Notes under the pieces: model-generated
Told to the model about the DNA's origin: nothing
The model's database searches: none
Seen by the model: only the letters and a program-made list of their open reading frames with translations
Position numbers and translations under genes: made by a program
In this document: positions 9,386-18,206 of the stretch, piece after piece
Numbering within the stretch: position 1 is the first letter of the stretch
Layout: the number at the start of each line of letters is the position of its first letter
Assembly: GCF_002250655.1 (NCBI RefSeq)
Contig: NZ_NOZR01000017.1
Location: 62,001-126,000, forward strand
Direction: 5' to 3'
Origin: Mycolicibacterium sphagni
GTDB lineage: Bacteria > Actinomycetota > Actinomycetes > Mycobacteriales > Mycobacteriaceae
DNA length: 64,000 bases

Positions 9386-10216
9386 CTAGACCCAGTACGG
9401 CACCCGAGCCCGGTACTGCCGCAAAGCGAACGCCGCGACCAGCCAGCCGATCACGGTCAACCCGATCACCACGGCCCAGTGCCGCAAGTGTTGGTCAGCA
9501 CCGAGCAGAGGCGCGCGCAAGATGTCGAGGTAGTGCAGCAGCGGATTCAGTTCGATGATCTTCGCCCACTTGCCGGCGCCCTGCTGCTGCAGCGTGTTGT
9601 CGTTCCAGATGATCGGCGTCATGAAGAACAACAACTGCACGATCGAGAACAGCAACGGGCCGATATCGCGATAGCGGGTGGCCAGAATGCCGAAGCAGAA
9701 CGACACCCACACACAGTTGAGCATGATCAGCAGCAGTGCCGGGATCGCCGACAAGTCCGCCCACGACCAGGGTTTCGGGAAGACCATCGCGATCACCACA
9801 TAGATCACGATGTTGTGCCCGAACAAAATCATCTGCCGCCACACCAGTCGATAGACATGCACGCTCAGTGGCGTCGGCAGCTGCTTGATCAAACCCTCGT
9901 TGGCGATGAATACATCCGCGCCTTCGAGGATCGCGGCGTTGATCATGTTCCAGATGATCAGCCCGAGCGTTACATAGGGCAGGTGCTCGGACAGCTTGAG
10001 GTGGAACAGCTGCGAGTACAGCCCTCCCATCGCGACGGCGGTGGTTCCGGTGGCGATCGTGATCCAGAACGGGCCGAGCACCGAGCGGCGGTACTTCTGC
10101 TTGATGTCCTGCCAACCGAGGTGCAGCCACAGTTCGCGCTTGCGGTACCCGTCGAGAAGGTCGCCCCATGCTCGCGTGAACGTCTTCGATTGAGCGGCGG
10201 CGTCGATGAACGTCAT
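9386..10216 (-). CDS. wzm: Galactan ABC transporter, membrane subunit (Wzm)
   Basis: A 276-residue ABC-2 type permease, the likely membrane half of the flippase that moves lipid-linked galactan across the membrane. Six hydrophobic segments follow the conserved amphipathic stretch WLHLGWQDIKQKYRRSVLGPF. I chose ATG at 10216 because it overlaps the glfT1 stop in an ATGA arrangement and has GAAAGG eight bases upstream; a longer in-frame start at 10261 would overlap glfT1 much more. Its partner ATPase is the wzt gene just upstream in the same operon (wzt-glfT1-wzm). Confidence 0.92.
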   Translation of the reverse strand: MTFIDAAAQSKTFTRAWGDLLDGYRKRELWLHLGWQDIKQKYRRSVLGPFWITIATGTTAVAMGGLYSQLFHLKLSEHLPYVTLGLIIWNMINAAILEGADVFIANEGLIKQLPTPLSVHVYRLVWRQMILFGHNIVIYVVIAMVFPKPWSWADLSAIPALLLIMLNCVWVSFCFGILATRYRDIGPLLFSIVQLLFFMTPIIWNDNTLQQQGAGKWAKIIELNPLLHYLDILRAPLLGADQHLRHWAVVIGLTVIGWLVAAFALRQYRARVPYWV

Positions 10217-11106
10217 CTGCTGAACCTTTCCCGCCGACCCAAGCGCCGCAAGCGAATCCATTCGGCGAATCCGGCCGGGTCACGGCGTTGTACCAAGAAG
10301 AACCATCCGAACCGCACCCACTCCTGCGGCACCAGCTTGCGCAGCCCCCGCTGCGCCTGCAGATAGCCGCGGTTGCGATAGGTGAAATAACGCTTCGTGG
10401 GGTCGTCCGGATATTGGGTGTGCATCTTTCCGCCGAGAATCGGCTTGAACTCGTCACTGCCCTGGGGATGCAGGTAGCTCGCATCCAGGCATGTTCCGAA
10501 CGGCAAACCCGACAGCACCAATCGTCGGTGCATATCCACCTCGTCGCCGCGGATGAACAGCCGAATGTCAGGTACTCCAACGGCTTCCACAGTCGCGGCG
10601 CGGAACAGCGCACCGTTGAACAGTGACGCGATTCCGGGCAGCAGGTCACCGGAGCCGTCCACCCGCAATTCGGAGACCCGACGCCGCCACACCAGCCCGC
10701 GGCGCAGCGGGAAGGCCAGCCGGTCGGGGTCGTCGATGTCGCACACCATCGGCGACACCTCGGCCAGCCGGTGCCGGTCAGCGCAGGTCAGCAGAGTCGC
10801 CAGCACGCCGGCGCCGTCGGGGCGGCCGTCGTCGTCGGCCAGCCACACCCAGTCCGCGCCCAGCGTCAATGCGTGCAGCATGCCCAACGCGAATCCACCT
10901 GCACCACCGAGGTTTCGGCGCGAGCCGAGGTAGGTCGACGGGATCGGCTGGCCGGCGACCAGGTCACGGACCCGGTCGTCGCAATCGTTGTCGACGACGA
11001 TCAGATGGTCGACCATGCGGGTCTGCGCACTCAGGGCGTCCAGCGACTTGGCCAGCTCATCGGGACGGCGATGCGTGACGACGACCGCGCACACCTTGTC
11101 GGTCAC
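10213..11106 (-). CDS. glfT1: Galactofuranosyltransferase GlfT1
   Basis: A 297-residue GT2-family enzyme that adds the first two galactofuranose residues to the decaprenyl-PP-GlcNAc-rhamnose acceptor in galactan synthesis. The nucleotide-sugar metal-binding acidic triad is Asp91-Asp93 in WLADDDGRP. The start is GTG at 11106, overlapping the wzt stop as GTGA, and the stop overlaps wzm as ATGA, so the three genes are translationally coupled. The sugar donor enzymes are not in this window. Confidence 0.92.
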   Translation of the reverse strand: MTDKVCAVVVTHRRPDELAKSLDALSAQTRMVDHLIVVDNDCDDRVRDLVAGQPIPSTYLGSRRNLGGAGGFALGMLHALTLGADWVWLADDDGRPDGAGVLATLLTCADRHRLAEVSPMVCDIDDPDRLAFPLRRGLVWRRRVSELRVDGSGDLLPGIASLFNGALFRAATVEAVGVPDIRLFIRGDEVDMHRRLVLSGLPFGTCLDASYLHPQGSDEFKPILGGKMHTQYPDDPTKRYFTYRNRGYLQAQRGLRKLVPQEWVRFGWFFLVQRRDPAGFAEWIRLRRLGRRERFSR

Positions 11107-11927
11107 GGGGTGGCGACCCCGTCCGACCAGTCGCTCTTGTGCTCCTCGAGCACCTCCCGCACATGCCGTGCGGCGTCCTCACCCTCGTAGGCCCGCACCA
11201 CGTCTTCGATGCCGCCGGCCATCTTGATGGTGCCGTGGTCGATCCACATCGCGTTCTTGCACAGCCGCGCTAGGAACTCGTTGGAATGGCTGGCGAACAC
11301 CAGGATTCCGGATCGCTCGACCAGGCTCTGCAATCGCGACTGCGCCTTCTTGAGGAAGTCGGCGTCCACCGCGCCGATGCCCTCGTCGAGCAACAGGATC
11401 TCGGGGTCGATGCTGGTGACCACACCCATGGCCAGCCGCACCCGCATACCGGTGGAGTAGGTCCGCAGTGGCATCGACAGGTATTCGCCGAGCTCGGTGA
11501 AGTCGGCGATCTCGTCGACCTTGGCCATCATCTGCTTGCGCGTCTGTCCCAGGAACAGGCCGCGGATGATGATGTTCTCGAAGCCGGAGATCTCCGGATC
11601 CATCCCGACGCCGAGGTCGAAGACGGGCGCTACCCGGCCGCGAACCGTAGCCGAACCGCGGGTCGGTTCGTAGATCCCAGACAGCAGCCGCAGCAGCGTG
11701 GACTTGCCCGCGCCGTTGTGGCCCACCAGGCCAACCCGGTCGCCCATCTTCAGCGACAACGTGATGTCCCGCAGCGCTTCGATGACGACGACGTTTTCGG
11801 TGTTGCGCCCGATCGCACCGCCGGCCGCACCCAGGAACGTCTTCTTCAGCGAACGCGTCTTGGCGTCGAAGATCGGAAACTCGACCCAGGCGTCGCGGGT
11901 TTCGATGAAAGGGTCGTCGGAGGCCAC
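11103..11927 (-). CDS. wzt: Galactan ABC transporter, ATPase subunit (Wzt)
   Basis: A 274-residue ABC ATPase that powers export of lipid-linked galactan with Wzm. The Walker A motif GHNGAGKST, the signature in TYSTGMRVRLAMG and the Walker B motif ILLLDEG are all present. I chose GTG at 11927 (VASDDPF) because the length then matches the roughly 273-residue mycobacterial orthologue; the frame is open further upstream, but that part overlaps bpa and is unlike Wzt. The C-terminal carbohydrate-binding domain found in some Wzt proteins is absent, as expected for this group. Confidence 0.92.
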   Translation of the reverse strand: MASDDPFIETRDAWVEFPIFDAKTRSLKKTFLGAAGGAIGRNTENVVVIEALRDITLSLKMGDRVGLVGHNGAGKSTLLRLLSGIYEPTRGSATVRGRVAPVFDLGVGMDPEISGFENIIIRGLFLGQTRKQMMAKVDEIADFTELGEYLSMPLRTYSTGMRVRLAMGVVTSIDPEILLLDEGIGAVDADFLKKAQSRLQSLVERSGILVFASHSNEFLARLCKNAMWIDHGTIKMAGGIEDVVRAYEGEDAARHVREVLEEHKSDWSDGVATP

Positions 11928-11940
11928 CGTGCGTCTCGTG

Positions 11941-12441
11941 TTACAGGTACTGCCCGGTGCCGTGACCGGGAACTCCGGGCGGGCCGGGTTGCACGATGCC
12001 GGGCGGCAGCGCGCCCTGGCGCATGTGCTCCAGCTGGGCACGTGCGGCCATCTGCTGGGCGAACAACGCGGTCTGGATTCCGTGGAAAAGACCTTCAAGC
12101 CAGCCGACCAGCTGTGCCTGCGCGATACGCAGCTCGGCATCGGAGGGGATGGAGTCGTCGGTGAACGGCAGCGCCAGCCGCTCGAGTTCCTCGCGCAGCT
12201 CGGGGGCCAGGCCGTCTTCGAGCTCGCGGATGGACGTCGCGTGGATCTCGCGCAGCCGGCTGCGGCTTGCGTCGTCCAGCGGTGCGGCCCGCACCTCTTC
12301 GAGCAGCTGCTTGATCATGGTGCCGATTCGCATCACCTTCGCCGGCTGTTCCACCAGGTCGGTGACGGAGCGTCCCTCGTCGTCGCCGCCCTCGGGTCCG
12401 GTGATGATCTCGATGTTGTCGTCGTCTGTGTTCGTCGTCAT
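11941..12441 (-). CDS. bpa: Bacterial proteasome activator Bpa
   Basis: A 166-residue protein orthologous to Rv3780 (Bpa/PafE), which forms dodecameric rings and opens the 20S proteasome gate for ATP-independent degradation of unfolded proteins. The C-terminal GQYL is intact; this is the tail that docks into the proteasome alpha ring. The central helical region (about residues 40-135) forms the ring and substrate chamber, and the acidic N-terminus is probably disordered. ATG at 12441 begins MTTNTDDDN, with GAAGGA about 12 bases upstream. It lies between wzt and the Rv3779-like gene as in M. tuberculosis. Confidence 0.92.
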   Translation of the reverse strand: MTTNTDDDNIEIITGPEGGDDEGRSVTDLVEQPAKVMRIGTMIKQLLEEVRAAPLDDASRSRLREIHATSIRELEDGLAPELREELERLALPFTDDSIPSDAELRIAQAQLVGWLEGLFHGIQTALFAQQMAARAQLEHMRQGALPPGIVQPGPPGVPGHGTGQYL

Positions 12442-12470
12442 GGAAGTGAAGGTTCCTTCGTGTCCCACTG

Positions 12471-14486
12471 TTATTGGGTGTCCGGTGGCGAAGATCCGCG
12501 CCATTCGTAGATGCGAGCTTCGCCGTTGTCGTAGATCTTCGCCCACGACTTGGACTTGTCTAGTGACACTAGTCCGTCGGGCATGACGAACCCGCGGACG
12601 ACCCGGCTACCCGTCAGCACGTAGCGGATGTTCAGTGCCTTAACGGCCTCGGCGATCCGCGGATCGTGGTCGGCGTCGTCGGCATAGGCCCAGAAGATGA
12701 AGCGGTGGTAGCCCGGTCCCTGTTGCACGGGGTAGTCGTAGTGCGTCCACAGCGGGTGCAGATCGGCCACCGCGTACATCCAGGCCGTGCCATCGGTGTT
12801 GGCGTTGCCGATCAGAGTGTCGCGGGCGCCGGGCAAGCTGGCCAGGTAGGCCATCGCTTCCAAATCCTTGCTGTCGATCATCACCCTGTCGTACTTCTCG
12901 CCCATCAGGTAGCGGTGCCGAGGGAAGTAGTGCCAGGCCAAACCGATGGTGACGGCCAGTAGCAGCATCGCTGTGGCGCTGAGCCAGAAACCGCGATCGG
13001 GGTCCCGGTCGGCGGCCCAGCGCTGCGTCAACCGCCGTGCGCCGGCCACCACCAGCAGCGCCGCGGAGTAGAGCGCGATCCCCGCCATCGGAGCCAGGAG
13101 CAGCGTCACCACCGCCGACAGCCGGCGCGGGTCGCTGTAGAACAGGTCGCTGTACTTGCCGATGATCGCCCCGACCGGACCGCCGAAGGGCGCTCCCGAA
13201 TGCACAATCGCCAGCATCATCAGCAGCCACACCGCCGCCGGCCACCAGACCCGCTTGGTCAGCAGCAGCACGAAGCCGGCCGCCGCGAGCGCGATCAGGA
13301 TGTTCTGGATCGGATAGTCGTTGAGGTGCCGGGTGTGCTGGACGATCCCGTTGAACAGCGTCCGCTTGCGGCCCTGGTGGGTCAGGAAGGCGTGCCCAGC
13401 GATCACCTCGGCCTGCTGCAGCACGCCGAGGAACTGCGGCAGCAGCACCGCCAGCGTCGGCGCGGCGATCGCGACCAGGGTGATGAAGTCGCGCAGCCGG
13501 CCCAGCACCGGATGCCACAGCGCGTCGAGCAGCCACCACGCCACCACGAACGTGACCACGACCACGCCGCCGGTGATATGTACCGAGAACACCCCGATCA
13601 GCGCCAGCACCGCCAGCGGGATCCGGTCGCGATGCTGCAGTGACGATGTGATGAGTACGAACGCCGGCACCGCGATGCCGTAGGCCGCCATGTTGGGCAT
13701 CGAGGCGGTGTCGAACTCGACGTAGGGCACGGCGGTGAACGACGCCGACAGGGCGGCGGCGGTGGCCGCGGCACCGGCGGCGCGCCATTGCGAGGCTGTG
13801 TTGATCCCGCCGTCGCTGCGCTCCTGCCCGCCGGAAGGGCGCAACAGCTGCCAGGTCAGCAGCGCGGCGCTGAGCGGGAACAGCCACACCGCCGCCGAGA
13901 GTGAGCTCAGCGTGTACGCGGTGGTCGGCGCGGCTCCGGTGAGCTGGGCCAACACAGCCCCGAGCGCGTGGAACACCGAGGGGTAGTAGAGCGCGGCGTG
14001 GGTATCGACGTTGCGTAGCTCGCCCATGTGTGTCGACGACGCCTGGCCGGTGTCGAGAATCCAGCGGATGGTGTTGGCGTGCCATACGGAGTCCCAGTTG
14101 CTCGGGATCGACTGCCAGTACGGCATGCCCCGCCAGGCTGCGATGCCGACGAAGAGTGCGCCCAGGATCACCCCGGCCGCCACGGTCAGGGCAGGCCACA
14201 GCGAGATCGGCGGGGCGGTCGAGCCCACGGCGCGGTACCGGGCGAGCAGTACCCGCAAACCGAACACCCCGGCCGTCACGATGGCCAGCGCCAGCAGTGC
14301 TGTCCAGGTGTTCCAGCGAATCCCGATCGCACCAAACGGGATGATGGCCAGGCCCACAACGCCGTACGTCAGCACTGGGCCGACCCCGAGCGCGGCGGCC
14401 CAACCCAGCCGCCCGGCCAGTGCCACTACCGCACCCGGCAGGATCAGCAACAAGACCGCGATGATCAGTCCGAACGCGAAGCTCAC
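12471..14486 (-). CDS. Large polytopic membrane protein, Rv3779-like (polyprenyl-phosphate-sugar pathway)
   Basis: A 671-residue protein with about a dozen hydrophobic segments and a C-terminal soluble domain, laid out like a GT-C glycosyltransferase. The orthologue Rv3779 has been linked to polyprenyl-phosphomannose synthesis, though the mechanism is less settled than for the neighbouring genes. The start is GTG at 14486 (VSFAFG), which matches the family length; the ORF continues upstream without similarity. A diverged copy of the dispersed element lies in the gene (13808-13834) and encodes GGQERSDGG in a loop between membrane segments. Confidence 0.8.
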   Translation of the reverse strand: MSFAFGLIIAVLLLILPGAVVALAGRLGWAAALGVGPVLTYGVVGLAIIPFGAIGIRWNTWTALLALAIVTAGVFGLRVLLARYRAVGSTAPPISLWPALTVAAGVILGALFVGIAAWRGMPYWQSIPSNWDSVWHANTIRWILDTGQASSTHMGELRNVDTHAALYYPSVFHALGAVLAQLTGAAPTTAYTLSSLSAAVWLFPLSAALLTWQLLRPSGGQERSDGGINTASQWRAAGAAATAAALSASFTAVPYVEFDTASMPNMAAYGIAVPAFVLITSSLQHRDRIPLAVLALIGVFSVHITGGVVVVTFVVAWWLLDALWHPVLGRLRDFITLVAIAAPTLAVLLPQFLGVLQQAEVIAGHAFLTHQGRKRTLFNGIVQHTRHLNDYPIQNILIALAAAGFVLLLTKRVWWPAAVWLLMMLAIVHSGAPFGGPVGAIIGKYSDLFYSDPRRLSAVVTLLLAPMAGIALYSAALLVVAGARRLTQRWAADRDPDRGFWLSATAMLLLAVTIGLAWHYFPRHRYLMGEKYDRVMIDSKDLEAMAYLASLPGARDTLIGNANTDGTAWMYAVADLHPLWTHYDYPVQQGPGYHRFIFWAYADDADHDPRIAEAVKALNIRYVLTGSRVVRGFVMPDGLVSLDKSKSWAKIYDNGEARIYEWRGSSPPDTQ
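13808..13834 (+). repeat. Dispersed element, diverged copy inside the Rv3779-like gene
   Basis: It matches the element (core GGGTCGCTTCGCTCCTGCCC) with a few changes and keeps the CTCCTGCCCGCCGG end. It is read antisense relative to the host gene and keeps the frame open, giving Gly-Gly-Gln-Glu-Arg-Ser-Asp. The stable GCGAAGC heptamer is altered here to GCGCAGC. Confidence 0.7.
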
Positions 14487-14583
14487 TGGACTAGTATGGC
14501 TGCCGAGGTGATCCTGCCCTGGGGGACCGCAGGCACCCTTGCTGTCTCGATAGCGCAATCACCAAAGCTCTAAGGTGGTCTCC

Positions 14584-15780
14584 ATGGCATACGACGTCGC
14601 CCGGGTGCGTGGTTTGCACCCCGCGCTGGGCGACGGCTGGATGCGCTTCGACGCTCAGGCGGGGATGCTGATTCCCGAGTCGGTTGCCACCACGGTCTCG
14701 ACGGCGTTCCGCGGGTCGGTGCCCAACACCGCCAGCCCCCATCCGGCGGCCCGGCGCAGCGTGGCTGTTCTGGAGGCCGCCCGCCAAGCGGTGGCCGATC
14801 TGGTCAACGGCGATCCGGGCGGGGTGGTGCTCGGCGCCGATCGCTCCATTCTGTTGACGTCCCTGGCCGACGCGTCGTCGTCGCGGGCCGGCATCGGCTA
14901 CGAGGTGGTGGTGAGCCGGCTCGACGATGAGGCAAACATCGCACCGTGGCTGCGCGCGGCAAACCGGTATGGCGCAAAGGTCAAGTGGGCCGAGGTGGAC
15001 ATCGAGACCGGCGAGCTGCCGTCGTGGCAGTGGGAGAGCCTGATCACCCCGCCCACCAAGCTGGTGGCCATGGCCTCGGCATCGTCGACCCTGGGCACTC
15101 TCACCGACGTGGGTGCGGTCACCAAACTTGTGCACGACGTCAGCGGGCTGGTCGTGGTGGACCACTCGGCCGCGGCGCCTTATCAGCTGATGGACATCAA
15201 CGAGATCGATGCCGACGTCGTGGCGCTCAACGCGCCGGCGTGGGGTGGTCCGCCGATCGGTGCGCTGGTGTTCCGCAACCCCTCGCTGATCGAGAACTTC
15301 GGATCGGTCTCGATGGACCCCGGCGCCACCGGGCCGGCTCGCCTGGAGCTGGGTGGCCACCAGTACGGACTGCTGGCAGGTGTGGTCGCCAGTATCGAAT
15401 ACCTGGCCGGCCTGGACGAGTCGGCGCGGGGCAGCCGTCGCGAAAGACTCGCGCTGTCAATGCAATCCGCGGGTTCCTACCTTGGTGAGCTGTTCGACTA
15501 CCTGATGACCTCGTTGCGGTCACTGCCGCTCGTGATGGTGATCGGTAGGCCCGAGGTGCAGATCCCGGTGGTCAGCTTTGCCGTCACCGGGGTGACCGCC
15601 GAGCGCGTGGTGCAGCGGTTGGCCGACAACGGAATCCTGGCTGTTTCCAATGCCAATTCGCGTGTTCTGGACTTGATCGGCGTCAACGACATCGGTGGCG
15701 CGGTCACCGTCGGGCTGGCGCACTATTCGACCATGGCCGAGGTCGATCAGCTGGTACGGGCGCTGGCGTCGCTGGGCTGA
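14584..15780 (+). CDS. Class-V aminotransferase-fold protein lacking the PLP lysine (Rv3778c-like)
   Basis: A 398-residue protein with the fold pattern of cysteine desulfurase/class-V aminotransferases: [11 protein letters not shown] aligns with the cofactor-binding Asp region, and a glycine-rich [11 protein letters not shown] follows. At the place where the family has Ser-x-His-Lys, this protein reads Asn-Ala-Pro-Ala (Ala219), so the lysine that forms the Schiff base is missing. As I recall it, the M. tuberculosis protein also lacks it. The function is therefore open: a pseudo-enzyme, a regulator or an unusual reaction. ATG at 14584 follows AAGGTGG at good spacing. It is divergent from the Rv3779-like gene. 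Confidence 0.82.
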   Translation: MAYDVARVRGLHPALGDGWMRFDAQAGMLIPESVATTVSTAFRGSVPNTASPHPAARRSVAVLEAARQAVADLVNGDPGGVVLGADRSILLTSLADASSSRAGIGYEVVVSRLDDEANIAPWLRAANRYGAKVKWAEVDIETGELPSWQWESLITPPTKLVAMASASSTLGTLTDVGAVTKLVHDVSGLVVVDHSAAAPYQLMDINEIDADVVALNAPAWGGPPIGALVFRNPSLIENFGSVSMDPGATGPARLELGGHQYGLLAGVVASIEYLAGLDESARGSRRERLALSMQSAGSYLGELFDYLMTSLRSLPLVMVIGRPEVQIPVVSFAVTGVTAERVVQRLADNGILAVSNANSRVLDLIGVNDIGGAVTVGLAHYSTMAEVDQLVRALASLG

Positions 15781-15783
15781 CGC

Positions 15784-16758
15784 TCAGTCCCCGACAGTCA
15801 ACAGAACCTTTCCGGACGTCTCTCCAGAGGTCAGGACTCGGTGCGCCTCGCCCGCGTCGGCGATGGGGAAGCGGGCACCGATGATCGGACGGACCCGATC
15901 GTCAGCGAGCATGGGCCACACCGATTTCACGACCGCGTCGACGATCACGCTCTTGCTGTTTGGTCCGTCGACGGGCCGGCCGCGCAATGACGTTGCGATC
16001 ACGTGAAGTCGCTTGGGCACCATCTTGGCGATGTTGAGTTCGGCTTTGACGCCGCCCTGCATGCCGATGATGACCAGGCGGCCGTCGGGCGCAAGGGCAT
16101 CGAGGTTGCGGTCGAGATAAGACGCGCCCAACAGGTCGAGGATGACGTTGGCGCCACCTTCGTTATTGACGCGTGCGACGAAATCCTCGTCACGGTAAGA
16201 GATTAGGAGTTCGGCGCCGAGTTCTGCGCACACGTCGAGCTTGGATCGCGAGCCCGCGGTCACCGCGACCCGATTGCCCAACGCCCTCGCCACCTGAATC
16301 GCGTGAGTGCCGATACCGCTGGCGCCGCCGTGCAGAAGGATTAATTCACCGGGTGCCAGATGTGCGGTCATGACGATGTTCGACCACACCGTGCAGGCGA
16401 CCTCTGGCAACGCGGCGGCGTCGTTCACGGAGACTCCGGACGGAATCGGCATCACCTGACCGGCGGGGACGGCGACGAACTCGGCGTAGCCGCCGCCCGC
16501 GAGAAGCGCGCAAACCTCTTGTCCGACAGTCCATTTCGTGACCCCATCGCCAACTGCCGCGATCACGCCGGACACCTCAAGGCCGAGGATGTCGCTGGCA
16601 CCCGGTGGGGGCGGGTAGTGCCCGGCCGCCTGCAAGAGATCGGCTCGGTTGACGCCCGCGGTGGTGACCTTGATCAACACTTCGCCGGGTCCTGCGCAAA
16701 CGTCGGGTACTTCCCGCCAGATCAGGCGGTCCGGGGATTCAACGACGATAGCCAGCAT
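15784..16758 (-). CDS. Zinc-independent quinone oxidoreductase (MDR family, Rv3777-like)
   Basis: A 324-residue medium-chain dehydrogenase/reductase of the NADPH:quinone oxidoreductase type. It has the N-terminal GroES-like domain, with VNRADLLQAAGHYPPPPG near residues 37-54, and the nucleotide-binding motif HGGASGIGTHAIQ near 145-157. The cysteines of zinc alcohol dehydrogenases are absent, which fits PIG3/QOR-type enzymes that reduce quinones or enones with NADPH. It is convergent with the aminotransferase-like gene (3-bp gap) and divergent from the MarR gene 63 bp away, so MarR control is plausible but unproven. Confidence 0.85.
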   Translation of the reverse strand: MLAIVVESPDRLIWREVPDVCAGPGEVLIKVTTAGVNRADLLQAAGHYPPPPGASDILGLEVSGVIAAVGDGVTKWTVGQEVCALLAGGGYAEFVAVPAGQVMPIPSGVSVNDAAALPEVACTVWSNIVMTAHLAPGELILLHGGASGIGTHAIQVARALGNRVAVTAGSRSKLDVCAELGAELLISYRDEDFVARVNNEGGANVILDLLGASYLDRNLDALAPDGRLVIIGMQGGVKAELNIAKMVPKRLHVIATSLRGRPVDGPNSKSVIVDAVVKSVWPMLADDRVRPIIGARFPIADAGEAHRVLTSGETSGKVLLTVGD

Positions 16759-16809
16759 CCGGTTAGGTTACTCCCGAGTCATTCACGCCTCGTACCGCGC
16801 TGTGTCCCT

Positions 16810-16815
16810 TACCAT
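16810..16815 (+). promoter_or_regulatory. Candidate -10 element for a leaderless marR transcript
   Basis: TACCAT, four of six matches to TATAAT, ends six bases before the ATG at 16822, so transcription would begin at the start codon. Leaderless mRNAs are common in mycobacteria. No clear -35 element is visible. Confidence 0.4.
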
Positions 16816-16821
16816 TGCGCT

Positions 16822-17334
16822 ATGGGAGGGATGATTGCGGGGCGGACCGCAAGTGAGATGCCGGGGTTGGATATAGCCGAGCAGAGAGCTTGGCAGAACT
16901 TCCTCGACGCGGCACTGCGGCTCTACGGAACACTGAATCGGGGACTCGTCGAAAAGCACAAGTTGAGCTTGGTTGACGTCCGTCTCTTGGAGATATTGGA
17001 CAACTCTGAAACCGGCGCGGCACGGATGGGGGATTTGGCCGAGCAGCTCATGTCGCTGCCCAGCCGGGTGACTCGCCAGATTCGCCGGCTCGAGACGGCA
17101 GGGCTGGTGCGTCGAGAAGCCAGTCCCGACGACGGGCGAGGAGTCTTGGCCGGGATCACCGACCAAGGCCGCGAGGTGGTCGAGGATGCGATGCTGACGT
17201 ACGCGACGGGCGTCCGAGAGAACTTCCTCGGCCCGCTGTCGCGTCCGCAGATGGCGGCGATCGGGGAGAACTGTCGCCGCATCAGCGCCTCGCTGAAGGT
17301 CGGCGGCAACTCGGCCAAGGTCGGCCGCGTCTGA
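16822..17334 (+). CDS. MarR-family transcriptional regulator
   Basis: A 170-residue winged-helix regulator. The recognition-helix region MGDLAEQLMSLPSRVTRQI and the wing with RREASPDDGRGVLAGIT are typical of MarR proteins, which usually sense small phenolic or oxidising ligands and repress adjacent genes. The reading frame is open far upstream, across the opposing oxidoreductase gene, but ATG 16822 is the sensible start; an in-frame ATG at 16831 is possible. The divergent quinone oxidoreductase is the most likely target. Confidence 0.85.
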   Translation: MGGMIAGRTASEMPGLDIAEQRAWQNFLDAALRLYGTLNRGLVEKHKLSLVDVRLLEILDNSETGAARMGDLAEQLMSLPSRVTRQIRRLETAGLVRREASPDDGRGVLAGITDQGREVVEDAMLTYATGVRENFLGPLSRPQMAAIGENCRRISASLKVGGNSAKVGRV

Positions 17335-17352
17335 ACCGCTACGCTTGTCGGC

Positions 17353-17442
17353 GGTGGCGTGGCAGAGCGGCCTAATGCACTCGCCTTGAAAGCGAGAGAC
17401 GGCTAACACCGTCCGGGGGTTCAAATCCCTCCGCCACCGCCA
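17353..17442 (+). tRNA. tRNA-Ser (anticodon UGA)
   Basis: A type-II tRNA with long variable arm. The acceptor GGTGGCG pairs with CGCCACC, the anticodon loop CTTGAAA gives UGA, the T arm GGTTCAAATCC is intact, and the 3' CCA is encoded. Confidence 0.95.
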
Positions 17443-17516
17443 CCGCCAGCGCGGGGGCTTTGGCTGGGCGCTCGGCGTTTCGGCAAGGCGCTGGACTCAA
17501 ACCGGTCAATGCTTGC

Positions 17517-18107
17517 CTACGCAATGCCTTCGGATCTGTTGGCGAACTGGTCGACAAGTATCTGGAGACGCTCCGAGTCGTAGTCAGGGCGTAGCCGGCC
17601 GGTCCGGCTGAGGGTGACCAGTCCGTGCAGTGCGGCCCAGAACACCTCGGTGAGCGAGTCCGCGTCTTGGTCGTCAGCGACTGGTTCGACCGCTTGGCGT
17701 AGCTCACCGAAGGCCGCCCTCAGCTGCGCCGGCGTGTCTTGGGCGGCGAAGCGCAAGCTAGTCGCACGAGTGAACATCGCGTCATAGACCGCCGGGTTGT
17801 CGCGGGCGTAGTTCAAGTAGGCCTGTGCGATCCGCGCGAGGGTGTCACTGGCTGTGCCGGCGGCGTGGCGGGCGGCCCCGATCACCTCCGCGAGCTCGCT
17901 GAACCCGTCGATGGCGACCGCCTCAGCGATTTGTTCCATCCCGGTGAAGTGCTTGTACAACACGGGCTGGCTGTACTCGATCTCGGTGGACAGCCGACGC
18001 GTGGTGACGGCCTCCCAACCTTCAGCCTCGGCGACTGCGCGGGCGGTGGTGACGATCAGCTGCCGGCGGGCGGCTCGCTCACGTTCACGCCGATCCTCGA
18101 ATGCCAT
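17517..18107 (-). CDS. TetR-family repressor
   Basis: A 196-residue regulator with the N-terminal TetR helix-turn-helix (about residues 15-60, ending in YSQPVLYKHF) and a ligand-binding C-terminus of the WHG or TetR_C_33 type. ATG at 18107 gives MAFEDRRERER, a typical start. It is divergent from three small-protein genes (18207-19455). The gap between them holds GCTAGC-containing inverted repeats that are probable operators, so it likely represses itself and that cassette. Confidence 0.88.
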   Translation of the reverse strand: MAFEDRRERERAARRQLIVTTARAVAEAEGWEAVTTRRLSTEIEYSQPVLYKHFTGMEQIAEAVAIDGFSELAEVIGAARHAAGTASDTLARIAQAYLNYARDNPAVYDAMFTRATSLRFAAQDTPAQLRAAFGELRQAVEPVADDQDADSLTEVFWAALHGLVTLSRTGRLRPDYDSERLQILVDQFANRSEGIA

Positions 18108-18116
18108 ACCCAACCG

Positions 18117-18175
18117 TAGCATTGCTATACGTGCTAGCGATGCTATTGACACGGGGCGGACCGAGGGTTAGCGTT
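18117..18175. promoter_or_regulatory. TetR operator region and candidate promoter
   Basis: TAGCATTGCTAT (18117-18128) faces TGCTAGCGATGCTA (18132-18145) as an imperfect inverted repeat, and related GCTAGCGAT/TAGCGTTGCTAG copies follow to about 18184. Within it, TTGACA (18146-18151) and TAGCGT (18169-18174) are 17 bp apart and may be the -35 and -10 elements for the plus-strand cassette. A repressor bound here would cover the promoter. Confidence 0.6.
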
Positions 18176-18206
18176 GCTAGCGATTGCGGACCGAGGGAGT
18201 TATGAC

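Noticed and set aside
16360-16821. N-terminal extension of the MarR protein
   Set aside because: The upstream part of the open frame is antisense to the quinone oxidoreductase gene and unlike any MarR protein.
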